NCBI GenBank assembly: GCA_019914945.1
Contig: CM034106.1
Span: 6,324,001-6,388,000, forward strand
DNA: 64,000 nucleotides
Reading direction: 5' to 3'
Source of the DNA: Typha latifolia
Taxonomy: Eukaryota > Streptophyta > Magnoliopsida > Poales > Typhaceae
Positions 36,739 through 46,600 of the stretch are shown piece after piece (the first letter of the stretch is position 1; each line of letters starts with the position of its first letter). Position numbers and translations under genes: made by a program. The notes under the pieces are model-generated. The model did no database searches and was not told the origin of the DNA. It was given only the letters and a program-made list of their open reading frames with translations.

Positions 36739-37644
36739 TGATATGAATTGTGCGTCCATTCTCGATTAAGCTCAAATATAGGGAAGCAGTCCACGCAGTT
36801 GAAGGAAAATATTCTTAAAATATTCTTCCGTAGTTAGAAAATTATAAAACTAGAGGGGATCGTTCTGTATTTTCCTGATCTACGTTTTTAGTATTGATGC
36901 CCTTAGTAGATTTTGACTGCACCTAGAGAGAAAATAAATAATATTGTGGTCGACGTGGAGATGGCGTGTGATGGTGATAGTGATGATGATAAAGGAAGTG
37001 GTGGTAATGGTGATGGATTTAGTGTCACGAGGTGCTGAAGAGATAAAGATGAGAAGGAAGAAGTTGGTCGAGATCCCGAGGAGGAAGGACCCTATAGTCG
37101 AGGGGGATTAGGGGTAATAGACGACAAGTTGACACACGGCTAGGGCTTGGGCAAAGAGGGAGAAGAGCTAGGGTAGAGGGAGAAGGGAAGAAAACTCAAT
37201 ATTCATTAATAATCCCAATTAAGTTCTCATTCACATATTAAGAGGCTAACCTAACAAACCAAACTAACAAATGATAAATCTAGAAATAATACAATTTTGC
37301 CGATTGCGTTCGAATTAGCTCAAGCACATTCGAACGCATAATTCACGTCCTCTATATGTGCGAACGTATGCAGGCATTCGAACGCAACCTCCCCGTGTTC
37401 GTACGCACAATTTGAGTCATCTGTATGTGCAAACGTATGCAGACGTTTGAACGAGGGTATTCGAACGCGACCTCCCCGCGTTCGAACGCACAATTCACAT
37501 CCTCTATATATGCGAACATATGTAGGTGTTAGCACAAGGCATTCAAACACGATCTCCTCACATTCGAACGTGATATCCAAAATTCTTATTTTCTAAAAAA
37601 ACAAATAAACCAAAATAAGAAGTAAGGTCCATATGTTCTATCCA
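36739..37644 (-). repeat. Chromovirus 5' LTR, 0.9 kb
   Basis: On + from TGATATGAATTGTGCG to about 'gttctatcca'. Partner of 32998-33689 and related to 59908-60746. Its outer part (37320-37570) is a tandem array with TTCGAA palindromes. The outer boundary is by comparison with 60746 and may be off by some bases. Confidence 0.7.
37320..37570. repeat. Tandem array of about 80-bp units with TTCGAAC palindromes
   Basis: Three degenerate units of 'cattcgaacgc..aattcacgtcctctatatgtgcgaacgtatgcagg'. Exact TTCGAAC occurs five times (about 37330, 37378, 37450, 37481, 37563), with further near matches. Similar motifs stand in the other two LTRs of this family. Confidence 0.8.
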
Positions 37645-38545
37645 TGACTCAGTGTGGTTTGAATCACATCAAGCTCACACTAAGCTCCACCCATAGGCCA
37701 TGTCAGTACTATACTGCATAATATGCATAATCTTAGACTACCAAGTTTGTAACATAGGCTCATATAGAGCTACGTTTGTAGGCCACATCAATATTCATGC
37801 TTAACCACACATACCTCCAAGGAATGGTAGACCCTAGTGGTAGGATTGTCAAGCTATCACTCGGCGAACAACATGATCGATTGTCCGCCACTGTAGACTA
37901 AGGACCTCAGTCATAAGCCCATTACAAAGGTCAGTATTGCATATTGATACTACCATCTAAGCCCTCAGCTCTACATCATCACAACACCGTGCGGAAATTA
38001 TGAACTGTCGCTCATGGACACCCTTACCCTGCATCATAGGGTACCGCTAGGTTTATGTCCTCCTACTATTCTCTCTCTATCTTAAATACCCTAAAGGGTA
38101 TGACTCTCGTCGATCGATAGTAAATCACCTATTACTTAGCGAAACAGCTGCCTAATTGTCTATAATCAACAGACTAAGACCTCAGGTGTGAGCTCTAATA
38201 TATATAAATATAATAATATCCACCGCCGCTAACTTTGGTTGGAAAGGTGTTGTGTACTGTCAAAACATAATAGTCACCCCCTTTATGGTCGTGCATGTGT
38301 GCAAATGACATATTAATTTACAACACAACAAGCATAATGTAACACACATTACTATCATGTCTTGTGGGCTAATACACATATTTATGCCCATGCGTAGAAA
38401 TTATGATATGTGAAATCTTATTGAACAGCAAAATAAAATTACACGTGCCGGGCTAATACACATATTTCACATGGACGCCTTTAAGCTTAGTGCACGTGTC
38501 GGGCACGTGCGCGTAATTTTTTTTTGTGCGTGTGTGGATGTTACA
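37645..38545. other. Right part of the outer LTR-like element, non-coding
   Basis: No open frame. Contains 'ggtaccgctaggtttatg' and repeated 'gactaaggacctcag / gactaagacctcaggtgtgagctc' blocks, then a GC-rich 'gcacgtgtcgggcacgtgcgcg' end before GATGTTACA. Confidence 0.4.
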
Positions 38546-38580
38546 AGTTAACTATATTAATAAAATTACAAAAATATCCT

Positions 38581-38800
38581 CAACCTAACCCAACTAAACC
38601 CAACCCAATCCAACTAAATCTAATCGACTAAATGCAACCCAAACCAACTAACTAACACCCAACCCAACCCACTAACCGTCTAATCCAACCCAAACCAACT
38701 AACCAACACAGACCCAACCCAACCCACTAACCAACTAAATCCAACCCAAACCAACTAACTAACACCCAACCCAAACCAACTAAACCCAACCCTCCTCCCT
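38581..38800. repeat. CCCAAC / AACCAACTAA minisatellite
   Basis: Degenerate tandem repeats built from 'caacccaaaccaactaactaacac'. Superficially telomere-like but irregular and lacking CCCTAAA units. Followed by pyrimidine-rich 'ctcctccctcctcatcatcccc' repeats to about 38965. Confidence 0.85.
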
Positions 38801-38965
38801 CCTCATCATCCCCACCTAACACTCCTCCCTTCTCCCACCTCAGTCTCTCCTCTCTTCATTCCCTCCTCCCTCTTTATCATCCCCACCTAATACTCCTCCC
38901 TCCCCCTGCCTCCCACCTCATTCTCCCTTCTCTTTTCATTCCCTTCTCCCTCCTCATCATCCCAA

Positions 38966-39345
38966 CCTCCCTTGTCGGGATCCGACATCCGCGACGTGAT
39001 GGCAGGGAGTGATGTGGTGGTCAAAGTGTTGGACACCGGGGTCTGGCCTAAGGGCATGATCCCCCGTCGAGGATGCCGGATGCCTTGTCGAGGACGCTTG
39101 ATGCCTTGTCAAGCACAAGATCTCCTCGGCTACACCACAAGGATCGGGGCTCCGTTGACTACTCTCATTTGGCGATGGCTCTGCCAGGATCGGGGGTCAA
39201 CCTCATGGACGAGCAAGGATTGAGGACGCCGGCGAGGCTCGAGGACGCCGACGAGGGGCGAGGCTCGAGGACGTGAGCGAGGGTTGTGGCCGTGTTCTTT
39301 TGCGGGTCAACCTCGTGGTCAACGGTTAGCCTAAGGGCATTTTAG
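38966..39345 (+). pseudogene. GC-rich segment with a subtilase-like fragment
   Basis: The + frame reads SDIRDVMAGSDVVVKVLDTGVWP (DTGVWP at 39032-39049), matching the sequence around the catalytic aspartate of plant subtilisin-like proteases. Similarity stops right after WP; downstream codons are built from 'gaggctcgaggacgccgacgagg' repeats. No start, signal peptide, His or Ser active-site region is present, so this is a fragment. It is much more GC-rich than its surroundings, which suggests capture by a mobile element. The short match could still be coincidence. Confidence 0.45.
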
Positions 39346-39895
39346 GTATTTTAAAAATAAAATATCTTTAATTGATGGAATAGTCTCACGGTATTAGTTC
39401 AAATCTAACTCAGAATACTCATAGATGACTGCTTTAATTCCCTTACGGATCACTTATATAGAGGTGGAAAATATCTCTATTTTGTATTAGAAAATGGAAA
39501 CTCCAATTCTAAAAAAGATTTAAAATTTACGATTTTTATTCTATGCACACTGTCGAGATGCCATTTGAGCGTTATCGGATGCCATTCTATTTTACACTTG
39601 CCATTTGGGGCGTTCGGTGTCGTTGAAATGCCATTTAATTTTTTAGATCACCACTTCTGTGTTCGACGTTTGCACATCATTTGATGCCGTTGGAACACCA
39701 ATTAAAATTTTGGAACATCTGACTCTATGCTAGCATCCACATGTCGTTTGGTTGCCGTCTAGCACTACTAGACCTACAAAATTATCGACATACAGACGGT
39801 TTGACTTGCTGTCTAGCACTTCACTATGTAGCAATTCATTTGAATCTTTAATTTCTTCTTGCATAATATTTTTTTAATATATAATGTGTCTTGAT
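39346..39895. other. AT-rich spacer, no gene
   Basis: Contains scattered 'gatgccatttgagcgtt / gatgccattt' words (39550-39690) suggesting an old low-copy internal repeat, but nothing codable. Confidence 0.45.
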
Positions 39896-41647
39896 TAGGG
39901 GTGAAAACGGATCGGATTTTATTCGATCCGACCCGCTAACCGACCCGAGTCGGATCGGATATGGGTCCAAATATTTTACCCGGTCCGGATTCGGATACGG
40001 ATTCGGATATCGGATATCCGAATACCCGTATACTATATAATACTAACAAATATCCTACCCTTAAAAACTAACCCGACCCGTTAATATAAAACCCACATCC
40101 AACCCACTAACTTACCCTAACTCCTCAACAATCAACCCTCATCTCTTCACCACATCAGCCGCCGCACTCTCACCATCTCTTCACCACATCAACCCCCATC
40201 CCCATCTCTCCCTCACTCAACATCGACTCCCGCCGTTCCGCAGCCCCGTCTCGGTCTCTCTGACCGACAACAGCGGTGTCGTCGCCAAGTACCTTCGCCT
40301 CCAATCATCACCATCATCGCCGGTACCTTCGCCTCCGATCATCACCATCGTCGCCGGTACCTTTGCCTCCGATTATGTAAGTTTTCTTTGCCCATTGTAG
40401 AACGATAATAAGTTTTGGCATGAAAGTCTAGAAAATTGCTTGTGTGTGCATAGCTCTATAAACATGGATCATCACCATCGTTCCCGAATTTAATGCTATT
40501 CTCTGTGTGCATAGCTCTCTAAATCTTTAGCCCGAATGTGTAGATTTGGAGCCCCTATACTCTTATTTGTTTTGAGTTTTTGACCTTATAAATTTGGAGC
40601 CCTATAAATTTTTGACCTTATTTGTTTTGAGTTAGGATGTCTTCGGAACCAATTCAGAGACCTTTAACATGATTAAGAGATTCTTAATATAGTTCAGTAA
40701 TTAAATATTTTTTAAAATTTAATTAAGTTTATTTTAAAATTTTAAAAATGAGATCAACTAATTAGATAGTTTTATTCTTTCGTAAGTTTTATAGTATCCT
40801 CTAAAGATATACAACATTTGTCTTGGACCATAGAAAGCTTAAATGTGAAGATTAAAATAATAAGAGTGTAAGAGAGTACTAAAATTGACTCAAATTGTCG
40901 TTATATATTTATATATATAAAAGATGGAATAAACACATGACTGAAATTGGTGGACGAATGGACTTTAGGGAAGTGCAGAGGGACAGCTAAAGACAAAGAG
41001 AAAGTATTCGAGAGTCTGGATGTCGACTTATTGGTGGCGTATTTGGATTGAGAGAAATACTGAACTTTTTCAGAAGCTATCTCCTGAACAACTTGTTGAT
41101 CTATTCCAATTCAGTTGAAACTTTGACATCCAAATTGTTGAAATTGTTGAAATTGTTGAAACTTTCTGCATTTTTTAAAGATTCTAAAACTTTTAGCATT
41201 TTTAATTAGTAACGGCACATAAATGCTACATTGTCTGTTTTCTCTTCCATGTGGGGAGTGAGAAATTTAGATTTTTAAATACTTTGAAAGCATCGTTAAT
41301 TTTTTATTTTAAATGAAAAATGTTAGGTATATTACATCCAAATGAGTGTTATATCCCAATTATGGGGTCTGCTACATCGATCCTTTGTCTTCATTCTGCT
41401 CTTATCTTGGGTACTCTCATTTTCTAATGGAATGATCAACATATCATTGTGTATTGTTAATATTGTCCAAGCCTTTGTTGTTCCTATCATTGTGTATAGT
41501 GAGCAAAAGTAGCAGAATAAATTATTACATTATGATTTTCTGCAATATTTGGAACATGTTTTGTGAAATTTATTTCTAAGATAATGTAGTTCACAATTTT
41601 TTTAATGACATCTGTAATTTTTTAATGTAGTAGAGAAAATTGCAATG

Positions 41648-41753
41648 ACATCTACAAGTGCGTCAGTTCAAGATGACACCAGTAATAGTATTACTCAAGA
41701 TGATAGAACAAAGAGAAAAAAATTGGATAAGATGTACAAGAAAAGGTACTGAT
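41648..41753 (+). pseudogene. Possible hAT transposase N-terminal remnant
   Basis: Frame MTSTSASVQDDTSNSITQDD followed by RTKRKKLDKMYKKR resembles the Ser/Thr-rich leader that precedes the BED zinc finger in plant hAT transposases, ending at a GT-like donor and a stop. No BED finger, catalytic residues or dimerisation (hATC) domain follow. The match rests on composition and position inside a hAT element. Confidence 0.35.
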
Positions 41754-42906
41754 TGTTTTATTTTCTTAATTTTTATAAATTAGTATTGAATACTAATTTC
41801 AATATATTTTTTTTCTTATTAGGAGAAGTAGCATCAATTGTTAAGGATGTTGAAGAATCTGAAGTATCTGGGCACGTTTCAGTTTCTGACATACAATCAA
41901 TGGCATGTTCACTAGATTAAATGTAATGCAATCTTTTATGCTTAAATTAAATTTGAATTGCATATGAAATTGTATGAATAATTAATGGTATTACTTGATA
42001 TGTTTCAATTCATAGATTTTTAGTTCAACAATTAAACTAATGTCATTCATTTATTTTTGCAGATCCTCTTTAAAGTGTATCACTACTCGGTTGGCTTGAT
42101 TGAAGATTAGAAAAATGTGAAATGTCACAAAATTGTAGTGGAATTGGTGGTCACTTTGGAATATTGGCCTTTTTATTGTACTTGCATTATTTTTTAAGTT
42201 TTGGTGTAGTATGGTTATTATTACTATGTGAACAAGTTGGTCATCTTTTTGTTATCCTCTTTTCATTATATCTAAGCATATATGTTATGAAATATTGTGA
42301 AATTATAGTAGAATTGATGGTCTCATGTTATAGTGAATTGTAGTCGAATTGATGGTCTCATGTTCTAATGAATTGTAGTGTTATTATTTTTTTTATAGTG
42401 AATTATAGTAGAATTGGTGGTCTCATGTTCTAAACATTAACAGAGTAATCTTATGTTTTTGCACTAGATGTTAGTTTGTTATGTTTTTAGAATTGATGCT
42501 TTTATGTTGTAGTGAATTATAGTGTTATCATCTTTTTCTAATAAATTGTAGTGTTATATCTAAGCATGAATAGGGTAATCTTATATTTTTGCACTAGATG
42601 CTAATTTGTCATGTTTTTAAAATTTGTGGTCTTATGTTATAGTGAATTATAGTGTTATCATCTTTTGTAGTGAATTGTAGTGTTATCCCTCTTTTTATAG
42701 TGAATTATAGTGTTATCTTCTTTTGTAGTGAATTTTAGTGTTATCCCCTTTTTGTTATATCTAAGCATAAACATAGTGAGATTCATTTTGTATTCATATC
42801 CAATTATAATTCAAATTTTTTTTATCTAGTTTGTGTTCGTATTTGATTAAGATTCGATTCGTAGCCGATTAAGATTCGATTCGTATCCAATTCGTATTCG
42901 TATCCG

Positions 42907-43023
42907 TTTAATATCCAACCCATATCCGAAAAATATCCGTATCCGTTTAATATCTGATCCATATCCGAAAAATATCCGTATCCGTTTAATATCCGATCCA
43001 TATCCGAAAAATATCCGTATCCG
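42907..43023. repeat. Three 39-bp tandem subterminal repeats of the hAT element
   Basis: Units at 42907, 42946 and 42985, each TTTAATATC..ATCCATATCC with GAAAAATATCCGTATCCG. They differ at two or three positions only. Likely transposase-binding repeats. Confidence 0.88.
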
Positions 43024-43156
43024 TTTAGTTAGGATATGGTTTTACATTTTGCTATCCGTCCAATATCCGTATCCGTATCCGTATCCGGAGTCAAAATATG
43101 GATCCGGATGTGGTTTGAGCACTATCCGATCCGTATCCGAACCGTTTTCACCCCTA

Positions 43157-43660
43157 GTCTTGATCCAACATAATTCCTAGCTGTACATCTTAAATAGTTA
43201 GTGTTTTATTATATTCACAAATTTATTATTATGAATTTGCTATTACAAAGCAATCAATTTTAGCCCAACATTACTGGTTGTAAGTTATATTTTCCCTTTC
43301 GTTTAGTGTTCTGCTCTGGTTTTAGTTTTCTCATTACGGGTGTAAACTAATTCGAGACGGGGAAGAATGATCAATCTTGGCTAACTTAAATTCGAGCCTA
43401 GCTTGATTCGGACCTAAATCGAGCCTCGGGCGGCTTGATGATTTTGCGAACCCTGAGTCAAGGAACCGAAACATTACTCGGATTCGGGTCCTACACCATA
43501 GAAGAAGTGAATCCTTTACTCGCCAAATGAGCAAGCTCTCGATGAGATCCGAACCCGTTGTGTTAACCAATGCAGATCAGAGGACAAACCTATGATCCGT
43601 TTTAAATTTCTACCTTTAGGAGATGTTAACGGAAGCGGCCAGAAGCGAAGCTTGAAGACG
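43157..43660 (+). promoter_or_regulatory. Upstream region of BLOS2
   Basis: About 500 bp between the hAT element and the BLOS2 start. 'gggtgtaaactaattcgag' at 43338 looks like one end of another hAT-type element of the kind at 5026, so the upstream region includes a TE remnant. No clear TATA box. The codons from an ATG at 43592 are in frame with the coding start. Confidence 0.4.
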
Positions 43661-46600
43661 ATGGCGGAGGAGGAGAAGGAGGAGTTGGAGCGAGACGAGC
43701 TCGCAGAGTCGTTGGCCGATCTCTTCACTAACGTCTCCACCATGGTCAAAGGCGAGCTCGAGGTCGGCTTTCCTTATTCGAATCTCTCGTCCTTAAATAT
43801 AACTTAATACAATTTTGTTCCATTTTGATTTCTATCCATGAAATTATACATAGAAGTCTGAAAATTTTGTGCCAAGGTCGGTTTTTCCTGGTCTTTTAAA
43901 TGGTTTTTGAGACGACCCAGATGTTGATTTTTTTTATCGTTCTCATTGCGATATTGCGAAAATTTAAAGAGATCGGGCCAAAACTGAAGATATAAATAGA
44001 TTTTGTGTCTAAATTATTGTTTGAATACGGTGATTAATAATGAGAGAAATAATTGAATGGCATTAGCTGGCTGTCCTGAGTACTACTTCCATTTCTTGAA
44101 GGTTTGGTATGTTAATTAGCATGGATACTTAATTTCGTATTGTGGTTGATCGTTTGGAAGTGATTCAAATTTCTGATAGAGAGAAATAGTCATTCCAACA
44201 GAATATCTGAAATTTGAAAACAGATGTTTGACCTCTAGTAATTAGCAAGTTGGAACTAATGAGCTTTTCTTCTCTTTTAATTTGAAAGGAAAGTTAAATA
44301 GTTCGCTGGACCATTAAATTGTCTTGGATTCTTGGTTGAGAATGGGGTTTATACTCATCAGCACTAAGCTTACATACCACTGGAGATTCTTCCATCTACT
44401 TGAGGTCTTCTGGATCGGAATGGAGCCTTGAGAGGTTCCTAACTTCCTATGATCAAAATCTAAGCAACACATTGTAAATATGATGTCAGCCCTCCAAATA
44501 TTGGTTAACTTCAAGGCCAAAAGGAAAACTGGGAAAAGAGATGGACTTTTATGAAGCCTATAGACTAGCTGGTGGTTTAGTTATTTCTGTTATTGCCTAC
44601 CATCTACAATTGTGTGACTTGAGATCGTCTGTTGGAAGTTTTTCAAGACACGCAAATGATCTAGATGGACAAATGTCATATATATCATGGTCTTTGAGGT
44701 ACAAACAAGGCGAATGGAAAAATCAAAGGAATTACTTTAAATACTTTCAAATTCAGTTTCTATTTGTTTTAAAATGTATAAATCTTCGGTATTAGGAAAA
44801 AACTTCAATTTATATAATGGCGATAATTAAACTTGTAAATTCATAACAATCTCCACTATAGCTTGATTTTGCATTGTTGAGAAATTCACTATCAGATTCT
44901 ACTAAATGCCAAGTGGACAGCAGCTTGTAAGAACTTCCAACTCGTTCAAATCGTATTTTCTTTGGGAATGTGATCATGGTAAAGGTTATAGCTGAAATTT
45001 TGGAGAGAGAAAATTTCTGATTTGACTAGGTTTAAAAGATATGAAAAGGCAAAGTCAAAGTTAAACTTGATTTGAACTAGGAAAGCTTAATCCTATTTGG
45101 ACTAGAAAACTGATAATGAATCGTATTGTGAAATTCAAAACTAAGTAGGAAAGAGAAAGCCGAGTAAAAGTAGGAAAAGTAAAAACACGATAAACATACA
45201 ACTGTGATTTTTTTAATGTGGAAAATCTCTTAGTCCATCAAGAGGAAAAAATCACGGAACCGCTTAAACCAGATCAATCTATTTCATACCGTTTGTAGAT
45301 GCTAGCAGTAATTACAACCCCTTAGAGAATCTATCATTCAAGTATTTAAGCTCCGTCTATTGCCTGCAGTATGTCGCAGTTATCTACTCTATAAATAGAT
45401 TGCCACAGATCGTCTCTCAGTTTACTTTGGTATGAATCGCTCCTCAATCTTTGTGCCAGTGTCGGTGCCGATGTTGACGATGTTGGTTCAGCCCCTTCAA
45501 TGCTCTTTAATCAATCTCTAATATAGAACAAGCACTTGGACATATGATGGTAGCCCTCTGCACAATTAATGTAAAATTTGCTCCATGAGGGTACTTAGAA
45601 CTCTCTAAGTATAGAACTTGGTCTCCCTTGATTTCTTTCAAGTTACGTGTCTTCCTCTAATCTTTGGTTCTCTTTAATATGCATTAGGGGAATGTCCATG
45701 GTTCGAACTAGGAGAGTTGGAATAAGAAAATCAAAGTCTGAAAGTGATTCAAAATTTCTATATTTAGTTCTATGGTGGGGGTGCGCACTTGACTTACTAG
45801 GTGCATACCTGACCTTGTTTCCCTAAGAGAATTGTCTTTTGTGCCGGGGTGTTGTGCTCGGTGTGCACCCAGTCCTATAGTGCTGAAGATCACTCTTTTG
45901 ACTTGTGTTACCATTAATTCTTCAATTTTCTTTGCACACATACTCTTCCACAATTTATGTATCTTGATCTTATATTAATTCTAAATTGTACAATATATTT
46001 CAAAGTGTTGTGTCGTCGAACTTGCTATTATATAAATTTACACTTACAATCTCCCCCTAGCAATTTTGTGACAGAACACTTTCTAAATCAATGAAAACCA
46101 ACTGTGAACCAAGTTCTAATTTTTTTTTTCAATAAAGCTCCAAATCAAAGTTTCATGTTCAGGTGACCACATCATGTCAAAATTTGCAATAAGTTCAAAA
46201 ATCAAGTGTAAATATTAAGCAACAATCATATCCAAAGTTGATCAAAGATCCAAGTCAAGTTATGATATTCAATATATTCATATTATCTGTGTCGATGTCA
46301 AGTATTCATGAGATCAATGTGCTTTGAGAAAATCATTGAAGCAAAATAACAAAAATTGTTTCTGTACCTCAAGCAAACTTTCTCTCCTTTTGTTGCAAAT
46401 TGATAAGGGCAATAAAAGGTAAATATGAAACACCAAGTTGAAGAGAGAAATCTCTCAAAAGAATGCAATCAAGATCATTTGAAAAAAATCCTCACATTTG
46501 GTCAAATGACTATAGAAAGATAAGAAATATTATGCAATAAAACCATTGAAGTCACAAGTAGAATGGCTCGGAAGAAATTAATATTCAATTGAGAGCAACT

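Larger units (their letters stand above)
32532..38545 (+). mobile_element. Outer LTR-like element (TGTAACACC ... GATGTTACA) split by later insertions
   Basis: TGTAACACCTGCC at 32532 and GGATGTTACA ending at 38545 would be the ends of one LTR. Flanks are AATTA and AGTTA (4/5). The outer sequence would be 32532-32997 plus about 37645-38545, roughly 1.36 kb, not related to copies A-E. Everything between is a nested chromovirus and copy E. A 20-bp similarity, 'ttagactatcaagtt' at about 32984 and 'ttagactaccaagtt' at about 37731, is not explained by this model. Confidence 0.45.
39896..43156. mobile_element. hAT element, 3.26 kb, perfect 8-bp TSD
   Basis: Starts TAGGGGTGAAAACGG and ends CCGTTTTCACCCCTA, 15-bp perfect terminal inverted repeats. 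GTCTTGAT stands directly before (39888-39895) and after (43157-43164). The 8-bp duplication and the end sequence identify the hAT superfamily. Both subterminal regions are packed with 'cggatatccg / atatccgtatccg' words, including three 39-bp tandem units at 42907-43023. Transposase is almost absent: only a short N-terminal-like frame remains near 41645, so the element is non-autonomous. The intact duplication suggests a fairly recent insertion. Confidence 0.9.

Noticed and set aside
37320..37570. Cluster of tRNA genes, because GTTCGAA resembles a B box
   Set aside because: No A box, no cloverleaf and no anticodon arm; the motif is part of a tandem LTR repeat.
38581..38800. Interstitial telomere repeat
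   Set aside because: Units are CCCAAC/AACCAACTAA mixtures, not CCCTAAA; better called a minisatellite.
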